Part shown: piece by piece, positions 7,827 to 16,631 of the stretch
How the letters are laid out: the number at the start of each line of letters is the position of its first letter
Position numbering within the stretch: position 1 is the stretch's first letter
Source: DASZGI01 sp035938995
Lineage (GTDB): Bacteria > Actinomycetota > Actinomycetes > Streptomycetales > Catenulisporaceae
NCBI RefSeq assembly: GCF_035938995.1
Contig: NZ_DASZGI010000081.1
Span: 1 to 64,000, forward strand
Length of the DNA stretch: 64,000 nucleotides
Reading direction: 5' to 3'
Made by a program: the position numbers and the translations under genes
The notes under the pieces: model-generated
What the model was told of the DNA's origin: nothing
Databases searched by the model: none
What the model saw: only the letters and a program-made list of their open reading frames with translations

Positions 7827-9254
7827 ATGAGCACACCGCAGACACAGATGGAGACGCCGATGACGGGCGCCGGAGGAGAAGCGGTCGTCGTGGGCGGCGG
7901 GGTCGCCGGCATCGCGACCGCCCTCATCCTGGCCGAGCGCGGCTGGAAGGTCACGCTGGTCGAGGCGCGGCCCCGGCTCGGCGGCCGGGCCACCTCCTAC
8001 CAGCGCGGCGAACTGACCGTCGACAACGGCCAGCACGTCTTCCTGCGCTGCTGCACGGCGTACCGCGGATTCCTCGACCGGCTCGGCGCCGGGCCGGACA
8101 CCGGTATGACGTTCCTTCAGGACCGCCTCGACATCCCCCTGCGCTCGGCCGCCGACGGCAGCGAGGCCCGGCTGCGCCGCAACCGGCTGCCCGCTCCCCT
8201 GCACCTGGCCGCCGCGCTCGGCGGCTACGGGCTGCTGCCGCTGCGCGACCGGGCCCGGCTCGGCGGCGCGGCGCTCGCCCTAAGGCGCACCGACCCGGCC
8301 TCTCCGCACGCCGACGCCCAAGGCTTCGGCCCCTTCCTGCGCAAGCACGGCCAGTCGAAGGCCGCGGTGGACCGGCTCTGGTCGGTGATCTCCACCGCGA
8401 CGCTCAACATCGAACCCGACGAGGCGTCACTCGCCTTGGCCGCCAAGGTCTTCCGCACCGGGTTGCTCGAGACCACGGACGGCGCCGACCTTGGCTACGC
8501 CCTGGTCCCGCTCGGCAAGATCCACGACGAGATGGGGCGGGCGGCTCTCGGCAAGAACGGCGTCACGGTCCTGGACTCCACGAAGGTCGAGCAGCTGGAC
8601 GGGACCCGGGTGACCGTCACCGACCGGGCGGGCGAGCGCACCGAACTGGCCGCGGACGCCGTCGTGCTCGCCGTCCCGCACGACGTCGCCGCCACGCTCC
8701 TGCCGCAGCCGCACCCCACCGACTTCGCGCATCTGGGCCACAGCCCCATCCTCAACATCCACCTGCGCTACGACCGCACCGTGCTCGACCCGGTGCTGGA
8801 CGGGCCGTTCCTCGCCGCGGTGGACACCCCCGCCCAGTGGATCTTCGACCGGACCGCCGCCAGCGGCCTGGACGGACCCCCCGGCAGCTACCTGGCGATC
8901 ACCGTCTCGGCCGCCGACAAACTCGCCGGGACACCCGCCAAGGAGCTGACGGCCCTGTTCGAGGCCGAACTCGCCACCCTGCTGCCGCAGGCCCGCGGCG
9001 CCCGGGTCGAAGAGGCCTTCGTCACCCGCGAGCAGCACGCCACCTTCCGGCAGGCGCGCGGCTCGGCGGCGCTGCGCCCGGGCCCCGGCACGGCCGTGCC
9101 AGGGGTCTACCTGGCCGGTGCGTGGACCGACACGGGGTGGCCGGACACGATGGAAAGTGCGGTGCGCTCCGCGATCAACGCTGCCACACTGGTGGTTCGC
9201 GAGGGCGCGGCAGCAGGCGGACATCAAGGGCGGACCACGACGGGAGAATACTGA
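7827..9254 (+). CDS. hpnE: Squalene-associated FAD-dependent oxidoreductase HpnE
   Basis: This is a 475-residue amine-oxidase/phytoene-desaturase-like flavoprotein that would reduce hydroxysqualene to squalene. The N-terminal Rossmann motif VVVGGGVAGIATAL is followed by the charge-recognition Glu in TLVEARPRLGGRA. The C-terminal GVYLAGAWTDTGWP stretch is the second FAD-binding motif of the family. I chose ATG 7827 because GAAGG lies eight to nine bases upstream. The GTG at 7812 that overlaps the hpnD stop has no ribosome site. The stop forms a TGATG overlap with the next gene. Confidence 0.92.
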   Translation: MSTPQTQMETPMTGAGGEAVVVGGGVAGIATALILAERGWKVTLVEARPRLGGRATSYQRGELTVDNGQHVFLRCCTAYRGFLDRLGAGPDTGMTFLQDRLDIPLRSAADGSEARLRRNRLPAPLHLAAALGGYGLLPLRDRARLGGAALALRRTDPASPHADAQGFGPFLRKHGQSKAAVDRLWSVISTATLNIEPDEASLALAAKVFRTGLLETTDGADLGYALVPLGKIHDEMGRAALGKNGVTVLDSTKVEQLDGTRVTVTDRAGERTELAADAVVLAVPHDVAATLLPQPHPTDFAHLGHSPILNIHLRYDRTVLDPVLDGPFLAAVDTPAQWIFDRTAASGLDGPPGSYLAITVSAADKLAGTPAKELTALFEAELATLLPQARGARVEEAFVTREQHATFRQARGSAALRPGPGTAVPGVYLAGAWTDTGWPDTMESAVRSAINAATLVVREGAAAGGHQGRTTTGEY

Positions 9255-10282
9255 TGCAAGGATCGGCCCCGGCTGTTCTCTCCTCGCTTAAGAAGCTCGT
9301 CGACCCGGCGCTGGAGCGCCACGTCGACGGCCTGCACCCGGTGATGCGCGAGATCGCCCGCTACCACTTCGGCTGGGACGACGGCGCGGGCTCCGGCAAG
9401 GCGGTGCGCCCGGCGCTCGCGGTGCTCGGCGCGCGGGCCGTCGGCGCCGCAGGTGACGAGCCCGCGGTGATCGACGCCGCCTGCGCGGTGGAGCTGATCC
9501 ACAACTTCTCCCTGCTCCACGACGACATCATGGACGAGGACCGCACCCGCCGGCACCGTCCGACCGCGTGGACCGTGTACGGCGTCAGCCAGGCGCTGCT
9601 GGCCGGCTGCGCGCTGCACACCCTCGCCTTCGAGATCCTGGCCCACCGCGCGGTGGGCGACGGAGAGAACAACGGCTGCGCCGCACCGGCCGCCGCGCTC
9701 GACGCGCTCGGCCGCATGGTGCAGCACCTGATCGCCGGTCAGTCCGACGACCTCGCGCTGGCCGAGGGCGGCGAGGCGACGCTCGAGCAGTGCCTGACGA
9801 TGGAACAGGGCAAGACCGCGTCGCTGATCGAAGCCTCGGCCTCGCTCGGCGCGATCGCCTACGGAGCCGATCCCGCGAAATCCGCCCTGCTCGCCCGATA
9901 CGGCCACCACCTGGGCATGGCGTTCCAGCTCGTCGACGACATGCTCGGCATCTGGGGCGACCCCAAGCGCACTGGCAAGCCGGTCGCGGCAGATCTGCGC
10001 GCACGCAAGCGCTCCGCTCCCGTCGTCGCCGCGTTGACCTCAGGCACCCGTGAGGGGGAACGACTCGCCGCGTTGATGGCCGCGCCCGGCGAGTTGTCCG
10101 AGGAGGACGTGGCGCTCGCCGCCAAACTCGTCGAGGAGTCCGGCGGCCGCGCCTGGACCCTCGAGCAGGCCGACCGGCACACCGCCGAGGCTCTGGCCAG
10201 CATCGACCGCTTGGCGCCCGGCGCCGAGGCCTTCGCCGACCTCACGGAGGTGACCAGGTTTCTTCTGTTCCGGGAGTGGTAG
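9254..10282 (+). CDS. Polyprenyl diphosphate synthase of the hopanoid operon
   Basis: This is a 342-residue trans-polyprenyl diphosphate synthase. The first Asp-rich motif is LLHDDIMDED (Asp90, Asp91, Asp94) and the second is QLVDDMLGIWGD (Asp228, Asp229), with K-R and Q/K-T-A landmarks in place. It condenses isopentenyl diphosphate with an allylic diphosphate. In this operon the likely product is farnesyl diphosphate for HpnD, although the residues before the first motif would also allow a longer chain. GGGAG sits seven bases before the ATG, which overlaps the hpnE stop. The product length is inferred from context only. Confidence 0.92.
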   Translation: MQGSAPAVLSSLKKLVDPALERHVDGLHPVMREIARYHFGWDDGAGSGKAVRPALAVLGARAVGAAGDEPAVIDAACAVELIHNFSLLHDDIMDEDRTRRHRPTAWTVYGVSQALLAGCALHTLAFEILAHRAVGDGENNGCAAPAAALDALGRMVQHLIAGQSDDLALAEGGEATLEQCLTMEQGKTASLIEASASLGAIAYGADPAKSALLARYGHHLGMAFQLVDDMLGIWGDPKRTGKPVAADLRARKRSAPVVAALTSGTREGERLAALMAAPGELSEEDVALAAKLVEESGGRAWTLEQADRHTAEALASIDRLAPGAEAFADLTEVTRFLLFREW

Positions 10283-10303
10283 GGGGCCGCACGAGGAGGA
10301 CCG

Positions 10304-12271
10304 ATGACGGCAATCGCGGAACGGCAGCAGGCCCAGGGCGCGCAGCCCGGACCGCTCGCTGCCGTGCGCAAAGCCACCGAGGGCGCACGGGATCACCTGC
10401 TCGCCCTGCAGGACACCACTGGGTGGTGGAAGGGGGAACTGGCGACCAACGTCACGATGGACGCCGAAGACCTGTTGCTGCGCGAATTCCTCGGGATCCG
10501 CACCGTCGCCGACAGCGACGCGGCGGCCCGGTGGATCCGCTCGCAGCAGCGCGAGGACGGCACTTGGGCCACGTTCCACGGCGGCCCGCCTGAGCTGTCC
10601 ACGACGGTCGAGGCGTACGTCGCGCTGAAGCTGGCGGGCGACGCGCCGGACGCGCCGCACATGAAGGTCGCGCGGGACTGGATTCAGGCGAACGGCGGAG
10701 TCGAGGCGACCCGCGTGTTCACCCGGATCTGGCTGGCCCTGTTCGGGCTCTGGGACTGGGAGCGGCTGCCGGTCATGCCGCCGGAACTGGTCTTCCTGCC
10801 CCCGCAGGTGCCGCTGAACATCTACGACTGGGGCTGCTGGGCACGCCAGACGGTGGTCCCGCTGACCGTCGTCGCGCACTTCAAGCCGGTCCGGCCGATA
10901 CCGATCGGCATCGACGAGTTGCGCACCGGAGCACCCGACCCCGCCACGGCGCCGCTCGCCAGCTGGGCCGGGCTCTTCCAGCGCGCCGACCGGGCTCTGC
11001 ACGTATACGACAAGCTGCACCGGAAGCCGGGGCGCAAGGCGGCGCTGCGCCGCGCGGTCGAATGGATCGTCGCGCGACAGGAGGCTGACGGCGGCTGGGG
11101 AGGCATCCAGCCACCCTGGGTGTACTCCATCATGGCGCTGCATCTGATGGGCTATCAGCTCGATCATCCGGTGATCCGCACCGCCATCGAAGGCCTTGAG
11201 GGATTCATGGTGCGGGAGGAATCCCCGGACGGCCCGGTGCGCCGCCTCGAGGCCTGCCAGTCCCCGGTGTGGGACACCGCGCTGGCCGTGGTGGCGCTCA
11301 CCGACGCGGGCGTGCCGGGCGACCATCCGGCGATCGTGCGCGCCGCGGACTGGCTGCTGGACGAGGAGATCACGGTGCCCGGGGACTGGTCGGTGCGCCG
11401 GCCGGGCCTCAAGCCGGGCGGCTGGGCGTTCGAGTTCGCCAACGACGGCTACCCGGACACCGACGACACCGCCGAGGTCGTCATCGCGCTGCGCCGGGCC
11501 GCCCGCGACGCGGACGAGGACAGATACCAGCGGCTGAGCGGCGCGATCGACCGCGGCACCGTGTGGATGGCCGGGATGCAGAGCAAGGACGGAGGGTGGG
11601 GCGCGTTCGACGCAGACAACACCCGCGAGCTGATCACCAAGCTGCCCTTCTGCGACTTCGGCGCGGTCATCGACCCGCCGTCGGCCGACGTCACCGCGCA
11701 CATCGTGGAGGCGTTCGCGCTGGAGGGCAAGGCGCACTGCCCCGAGTCGCTGCGCGGGATCCGCTGGCTGCTGGACCACCAGGAGAAGGACGGGTCCTGG
11801 TACGGCCGCTGGGGCGCCAACCACGTCTACGGCACCGGCGCCGCGGTCCCCGCCCTGGTCGAGGCAGGCGTGGCCCGCGACCACCCGGCGATCCGGCGCG
11901 CCGCCGCCTGGCTGATCGAGCATCAGAACCCGGACGGCGGCTGGGGCGAGGACCTGCGCTCGTACAAGGACAAGAGCTGGATCGGGCGCGGCGAGTCGAC
12001 GGCGTCGCAGACGGCGTGGGCGATGCTCGCCCTGCTGGCCGCGCAGGAGGAGGGCGCGCACCCGCGCGCCGAGGCGGTACGGGCCGCCGCCGACCGGGGG
12101 GCGGCGTACCTGGCCGCAACCCAGCGGGCGGACGGCACCTGGGACGAGGAGCTGTTCACCGGCACCGGCTTCCCGGGCGACTTCTACATCAACTACCACC
12201 TCTACCGGCTCGTCTTCCCGCTGACCGCGCTCGGCCGCTACCTGGCCGACCGTCTCGTGGAGGCCACGTGA
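10304..12271 (+). CDS. shc: Squalene-hopene cyclase
   Basis: This 655-residue class II triterpene cyclase converts squalene to hopene and hopanol at the membrane. The catalytic DXDD acid motif is Asp385-Thr-Asp-Asp388 (YPDTDDTAE). At least five QW repeats (such as DGGWGGIQPPW, DGGWGAFD, DGSWYGRWG and DGGWGEDL) brace the alpha/alpha barrels, and the C-terminal FYINYHLYR segment is typical. GAGGAGG precedes the ATG by five bases. The stop overlaps the GTG of the next gene (GTGA at 12268-12271). The length is standard for bacterial SHC. Confidence 0.97.
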   Translation: MTAIAERQQAQGAQPGPLAAVRKATEGARDHLLALQDTTGWWKGELATNVTMDAEDLLLREFLGIRTVADSDAAARWIRSQQREDGTWATFHGGPPELSTTVEAYVALKLAGDAPDAPHMKVARDWIQANGGVEATRVFTRIWLALFGLWDWERLPVMPPELVFLPPQVPLNIYDWGCWARQTVVPLTVVAHFKPVRPIPIGIDELRTGAPDPATAPLASWAGLFQRADRALHVYDKLHRKPGRKAALRRAVEWIVARQEADGGWGGIQPPWVYSIMALHLMGYQLDHPVIRTAIEGLEGFMVREESPDGPVRRLEACQSPVWDTALAVVALTDAGVPGDHPAIVRAADWLLDEEITVPGDWSVRRPGLKPGGWAFEFANDGYPDTDDTAEVVIALRRAARDADEDRYQRLSGAIDRGTVWMAGMQSKDGGWGAFDADNTRELITKLPFCDFGAVIDPPSADVTAHIVEAFALEGKAHCPESLRGIRWLLDHQEKDGSWYGRWGANHVYGTGAAVPALVEAGVARDHPAIRRAAAWLIEHQNPDGGWGEDLRSYKDKSWIGRGESTASQTAWAMLALLAAQEEGAHPRAEAVRAAADRGAAYLAATQRADGTWDEELFTGTGFPGDFYINYHLYRLVFPLTALGRYLADRLVEAT

Positions 12272-13902
12272 ACGGACCGAGCAGTGACCCGCGCCGCAGT
12301 GACCCCCACACCGGTGAGGGCACCCCGAACCCGCCCCCCGGCCTGGTGATCGCCGCGGCGCTGGCGATCGAGGCGCGCGCCCTGGAGCGCGGCCTGACCG
12401 GCGCCGGGGGTACCAAGGTGGTGCGCGTCGGAGTGCGCGCCCGCCACGCCATGCGGGTGCTGCCGCGCGACAACAACTCGCTCATCGTCGCCGGGGTCGG
12501 CGGCGGGGCCGGGTCGCAGGTGCGCGCCGGCGACATCGTCGTGGCCACCGAGGTGCGCGGGCCCGAGGGCGCGATCGTGCGCAGCCCGGCCGCCCCGCTG
12601 CTGGCCGCGGCGCTGCGCGCGCTGGACCTCGGCCCCGGCGTGCAGGTGCACCTGGGGCCGATCTCGACCACGGACAAGCTGGCCCTGGGCTCGCGCCGCC
12701 GGGCGCTGGCCGCCGAGGGCGTGCTGGCGGTGGACCAGGAGTCCTCGTGGCTCGGCACGCTCGCCGACCAGCCGTTCGCGGTCGTGCGGGTGATCGTCGA
12801 CGACGAGCGCACCGGTCTGTACAGCCCGTCCACGGTGCCGCGCGGCCGCGAAGCGCTGCGCACCCTGACCAAGCTCGTCCCCGCGCTCGAACGCTGGGGT
12901 GCGGCGGTGCAGAGCCACCGCCGGGTCGTCTTAGCGTCGCCGCGCTCATTCTGCGCGGGCGTCGAGCGAGCCATCGAGATCGTCGAGGAGGCGCTGGAGC
13001 GCTACGGACCGCCGGTGTACGTGCGGCGGCAGATCGTGCACAACGCCTACGTGGTCGCGGACCTCGAGCGGCGCGGCGCGATCTTCGTCGAGGAGCTCGA
13101 CGAGGTCCCGGACGACGCTCCGGTGGTGCTGTCCGCGCACGGCGTGGCCCCGGCGGTCCGCGAGGACGCCGCGCACCGCGGCCTGACGGTGGTCGACGCG
13201 ACCTGCCCGCTGGTGGCCAAGGTGCACACCGAGGCGCGGCGGGCGCTGCGCGACGGCAACACCGTCGTGTTCATCGGGCACCCAAACCACGACGAGTCCG
13301 AGGGGCTGCTGGGCGAGGACCCGGATCCGGCGAACCCGCGCATCCGCCTGGTCGAGACCCCGCGGCAGGCCAAGGAGCTCGAGGTCGAGGACCCGAACCG
13401 GCTGGCCTACCTGACCCAGACGACGCTGGCCGAAGACGACGCGGCGGACATCGTCGCGGCGCTGCGCACCACGTTCCCGAACATCATCGAGCCCCCGTCT
13501 TCCGACATCTGCTACGCCACCACCAACCGCCAGCGGGCGATCCGCGACATCGCCGCCGAGGTGGACGTGGTGCTGGTCGTCGGCTCGCGCAATTCGTCGA
13601 ACTCGCTGCGGCTGGTCGAGGTAGCGCAGCGGGCCGGGGCGGCGGCGTACCTGATCGACGGCCCGGACGAGATCGACCCGGCGTGGCTCATCGGAGCCGC
13701 GTCGGTGGGCCTGACCGCCGGGGCGTCCGCGCCGCCGCTGCTCGTCGACGCCGTGGCCGACGCGCTGACCGGGTTCGGCCCGGTGCTGCGCGAGGAGCCC
13801 ACGGGCGTCGAGGAGAACCTTCAGTTCACGCTGCCGCCCATGCCGACGCTGCTCACCGAGCGGCGCCAGGCAGCCGGCACAAGCACCGCACCCACCGCCT
13901 AA
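12268..13902 (+). CDS. hpnG-ispH: HpnG-IspH fusion: adenosylhopane nucleosidase plus HMBPP reductase
   Basis: This 544-residue protein joins two enzymes in one frame. Residues about 15-215 are a nucleoside phosphorylase/MTA-SAH nucleosidase-type domain, matching HpnG, which removes adenine from adenosylhopane. Residues about 217-525 are IspH (LytB), the last MEP-pathway enzyme, making IPP and DMAPP. All three iron-sulfur cysteines are present: Cys229 (SFCAGVER), Cys313 (DATCPLV) and Cys415 (SDICYATTNRQ). The active-site equivalents His258, His291, His341 and Glu343 (NHDESEG) are also there. The linker is short, with no stop or internal ribosome site seen. The GTG start has GGAGG six to seven bases upstream and overlaps the cyclase stop. 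Both halves look catalytically intact. Confidence 0.9.
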   Translation: MNGPSSDPRRSDPHTGEGTPNPPPGLVIAAALAIEARALERGLTGAGGTKVVRVGVRARHAMRVLPRDNNSLIVAGVGGGAGSQVRAGDIVVATEVRGPEGAIVRSPAAPLLAAALRALDLGPGVQVHLGPISTTDKLALGSRRRALAAEGVLAVDQESSWLGTLADQPFAVVRVIVDDERTGLYSPSTVPRGREALRTLTKLVPALERWGAAVQSHRRVVLASPRSFCAGVERAIEIVEEALERYGPPVYVRRQIVHNAYVVADLERRGAIFVEELDEVPDDAPVVLSAHGVAPAVREDAAHRGLTVVDATCPLVAKVHTEARRALRDGNTVVFIGHPNHDESEGLLGEDPDPANPRIRLVETPRQAKELEVEDPNRLAYLTQTTLAEDDAADIVAALRTTFPNIIEPPSSDICYATTNRQRAIRDIAAEVDVVLVVGSRNSSNSLRLVEVAQRAGAAAYLIDGPDEIDPAWLIGAASVGLTAGASAPPLLVDAVADALTGFGPVLREEPTGVEENLQFTLPPMPTLLTERRQAAGTSTAPTA

Positions 13903-13913
13903 AGGAGGCGACC

Positions 13914-14918
13914 TTGGCTATCCCAGTCCGGCAATCCGCTCGGATCGGCGCCTACCTGTTCAAGCAGCGGATCAAAGGCGTGAAGAAGTTCCCGCTCATC
14001 GTCGAGCTGGAGCCGTTGTTCGCCTGCAATCTCGCCTGCCCCGGATGCGGCAAGATCCAGCATCCGGCCTCGATCCTCAAACAGCGGATGCCCGTCGAGC
14101 AGGCCGTGGGCGCGATCGAGGAGTGCGGCGCGCCGATGGTCTCGATCGCGGGCGGCGAACCGCTGATGCACCCGCAGATCGACGAGATCGTGCGCCAGTT
14201 GGTCGCGCGCAAGAAGTACGTGTACCTGTGCACCAACGCGCTGCTGCTGCCCAAGCACATCCACAAGTTCACCCCGTCGCCCTACTTCAGCTGGGTTGTG
14301 CACATCGACGGCCTGGAGAAGCGGCACGACGAGGCGGTGGACAAGCCGGGCGGCTTCAAGGGCGCGATCGACGCGATCAAGCTGGCGAAGGAGAAGGGGT
14401 TCAAGGTCAACACGAACTCCACCTTCTTCAATACCGACACCCCGCAGAACGTCATCGACGTGCTCGACTTCCTCAACGACGAGGTCAAGGTCGACCAGAT
14501 GATGATCTCCCCGGCGTACGCCTACGAGAAGGCGCCGGACCAGGACCACTTCCTCGGCGTCACGCAGACCCGCGAGCTGTTCAAGAAGGCCTTCGACGGC
14601 GGCAACCGCAAGCGCTGGCGGCTGAACCACTCGCCGCTGTTCCTCGACTTCCTCGAGGGCAAGATGGACTTCGAGTGCACCGCGTGGGGCATCCCGTCGT
14701 ACTCGCTGTTCGGCTGGCAGCGGCCCTGCTACCTGATGAACGACGGGTACGTGGAGTCCTACAAGGAGCTGGTCGAGACCACCGACTGGGACAAGTACGG
14801 CCGAGGCAAGGACCCGCGCTGCGACAACTGCATGGCGCACTGCGGCTACGAGCCCACGGCGGTGCTCGCCACCACCTCGTCGCTCAAGCAATCGCTGAGA
14901 GCGTTGCGAAACGGCTGA
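13914..14918 (+). CDS. hpnH: Radical SAM hopene adenosylation protein HpnH
   Basis: This 334-residue radical SAM enzyme attaches the 5'-deoxyadenosyl group to hopene, giving adenosylhopane. The 4Fe-4S triad is Cys38, Cys42 and Cys45 (ACNLACPGC), followed by SIAGGEPLMHP for SAM binding and a C-terminal Cys-rich CDNCMAHCGYEP segment. The start is a TTG at 13914. It is chosen because a perfect AAAGGAGG lies five bases upstream, overlapping the stop of the fusion gene. It is the last gene of the operon. HpnH acts just before HpnG, the N-terminal half of the preceding fusion. Confidence 0.95.
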   Translation: MAIPVRQSARIGAYLFKQRIKGVKKFPLIVELEPLFACNLACPGCGKIQHPASILKQRMPVEQAVGAIEECGAPMVSIAGGEPLMHPQIDEIVRQLVARKKYVYLCTNALLLPKHIHKFTPSPYFSWVVHIDGLEKRHDEAVDKPGGFKGAIDAIKLAKEKGFKVNTNSTFFNTDTPQNVIDVLDFLNDEVKVDQMMISPAYAYEKAPDQDHFLGVTQTRELFKKAFDGGNRKRWRLNHSPLFLDFLEGKMDFECTAWGIPSYSLFGWQRPCYLMNDGYVESYKELVETTDWDKYGRGKDPRCDNCMAHCGYEPTAVLATTSSLKQSLRALRNG

Positions 14919-15049
14919 GCTCCGGGCAGATTGTAGGCTGTGGATCAAAGCCTTCGAGTCGCGCGGCTGGGCTCGAGGGGCGGGGCCGCGTCCGGCCCGC
15001 GCCGCCGCCGCAGCATGTCGGCGGCCGATGACGGCATGGCGAGAGGTTG

Positions 15050-16159
15050 ATGGCGGCGAGCAGCGGACACACCGATCAGCACAGGCAGCGGCGGCGGCGT
15101 TCCACCGCCGCTGTCGTGTGCAGCGGGTTGTTGTTGGCGGTGGCCACCGGCCTGCTCACCGCGGGTGCCAAAGGCGCCCAGGCCTCGTCTGGACGCGCCC
15201 GCCCCGGAGCTAGCCAGGGCCCGCGCGGCGTGCTGCCCGTGGCGCAACCGGAGGCCAGCCGAGCCGCGGCGTACTGGTCGGAGCGCCTGGAATCGCCGGA
15301 GCCGTCCGCGCAGCCGGCCGTGCCGCGTCCGGGCAGTTCGGGCACGGCGCATGCGGTCGCGGGCGCGCAGCCCCCGCGGACACCGAGCCCGACGACGGAC
15401 GGCAAGGGCGCGGCGAGCGACCCGGCGAGCGCGGACGCCGACCCGCCGCAGGTCGCCGATCCCCCGGCGATGACCGCCTCCGATCCGCTGGCCGGGACGG
15501 CGTTCACCGGGCTGCCCCAGGTCGGCGCGATCTTCTCGCTGACCGGCGGCCAACAGGACGGGCACTACTGCTCCGGGAGCGTCGTCGCCAGCCCCGCCGG
15601 CGACATCGTGGTGACCGCGGCGCACTGCGTCTACTCGGCCTCCGACGGCAGCTACTACACCGACATCGCGTTCGTCCCCGGCTACCACGACGGCGAGGAC
15701 CCGTACGGCGTCTGGACCCCGAGCACCATCGTCGTCGACCCGCAGTGGATGAACGACGCCGACCCCGACTACGACGTCGCGTTCCTGACCGTGCACCAGA
15801 GCGGTTCGAACGAGCGGATCCAGGACGCGGTCGGCGCCGACGCGCTCGGCGCCGGCTCCTCCCCCACCGCGCTGACCCGGGTGATCGGCTATCCGGACGA
15901 CACCGAGCAGCCGATCACCTGCACGAACTTCACCAAGGCGTTCAGCGCGACCCAGCTGGAGTTCGACTGCGCCGGCTTCCCGGGCGGCACCAGCGGCGGC
16001 CCGTTCCTGACCGGCGTCGACCCCGTCACCGGCCTCGGCACGGTCGTCGGGGTGATCGGCGGCTACGAGGAGGGCGGGGACACTCCGGACGTCTCCTACT
16101 CGGTCGCCTTCGGCGATACGGTCGCCCAGCTCTTCGCGCGGGCCGAAGCCGCGGGCTGA
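15050..16159 (+). CDS. Secreted trypsin-like serine protease
   Basis: This 369-residue exported protein has an Arg-rich n-region and hydrophobic signal (about 17-40). A low-complexity Pro/Ala/Ser stretch runs to about residue 145, then a chymotrypsin-fold S1 domain. The triad is His192 (VTAAHCVYS), Asp242 (DYDVAFL) and Ser315 (PGGTSGGPF). A Cys pair flanks the His (CSGS and AHC), as in trypsins. The ATG at 15050 directly follows a TTG; GAGAGG is close upstream. The substrate is unknown. It lies 131 bp after the hopanoid operon and no functional link is evident. Confidence 0.87.
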   Translation: MAASSGHTDQHRQRRRRSTAAVVCSGLLLAVATGLLTAGAKGAQASSGRARPGASQGPRGVLPVAQPEASRAAAYWSERLESPEPSAQPAVPRPGSSGTAHAVAGAQPPRTPSPTTDGKGAASDPASADADPPQVADPPAMTASDPLAGTAFTGLPQVGAIFSLTGGQQDGHYCSGSVVASPAGDIVVTAAHCVYSASDGSYYTDIAFVPGYHDGEDPYGVWTPSTIVVDPQWMNDADPDYDVAFLTVHQSGSNERIQDAVGADALGAGSSPTALTRVIGYPDDTEQPITCTNFTKAFSATQLEFDCAGFPGGTSGGPFLTGVDPVTGLGTVVGVIGGYEEGGDTPDVSYSVAFGDTVAQLFARAEAAG

Positions 16160-16226
16160 GCCGCCACAGCCGCTGCCACACCCACTGCCACAGCCACCGC
16201 GCACGCCGACCGCTTCACCCGCGATC

Positions 16227-16254
16227 ACGGTCGGGTATACACGGTCGGGTACAC
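16227..16254. repeat. 14-bp tandem direct repeat upstream of the ammonium transporter
   Basis: ACGGTCGGGTATAC and ACGGTCGGGTACAC stand head to tail. They lie between the protease stop and the ammonium transporter and include TATAC/TACACT, -10-like hexamers. They may be paired activator sites or a promoter; no assignment is possible by eye. Confidence 0.4.
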
Positions 16255-16278
16255 TGCGTCACGGCGACTCACCCCCAC

Positions 16279-16296
16279 GATTCAGAATGCTGAATC
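16279..16296. promoter_or_regulatory. Perfect palindrome upstream of amt
   Basis: GATTCAG-AATG-CTGAATC is a 7-bp perfect inverted repeat with a 4-base loop in a locally AT-richer stretch. It is a candidate operator or weak terminator in the 472-bp spacer before the ammonium transporter. Confidence 0.4.
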
Positions 16297-16468
16297 CTTC
16301 CGGTTCAATCCGCCGGCACAGGGGCTCTTCGAAGCAGGCCGCCGCGGCATTCGGTGCCGATTTCCGACATTCCCGGAATTCCCGATCCGTGGGATTTCAT
16401 TCGTTTTCTCCGGAATTGCCGGCGCCATCCCGCGCGCCACGCCGCCCACCCGGCGCTGTGCGCATCTC

Positions 16469-16484
16469 GTAGCCTGCGCGAAAC
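16469..16484 (+). promoter_or_regulatory. Candidate GlnR half-site pair upstream of amt
   Basis: GTAGC-N6-GAAAC resembles one GlnR box (consensus GTnAC-N6-GAAAC) with one mismatch in the first half. GlnR is the nitrogen regulator that drives amtB-glnK operons in actinomycetes, so the position fits. A second box was not clear, so this is tentative. Confidence 0.35.
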
Positions 16485-16631
16485 AGATACGGAATTGCCG
16501 TGACACCCGCGGCTGACACGGTGCGCGCCAAGCTCACCTTTCGTACCAGCACAACGCTCCTGCGCACCCCCCGAGTTCCCGCCCTGCGCGACGTTTCCGG
16601 TTCTGTTCACCCCTTTTGGACGGAGCACGCT

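Noticed and set aside
10040..12199. 719-codon frame antisense to squalene-hopene cyclase
   Set aside because: It mirrors the cyclase gene, whose DXDD and QW motifs are intact; the antisense product is low-complexity.
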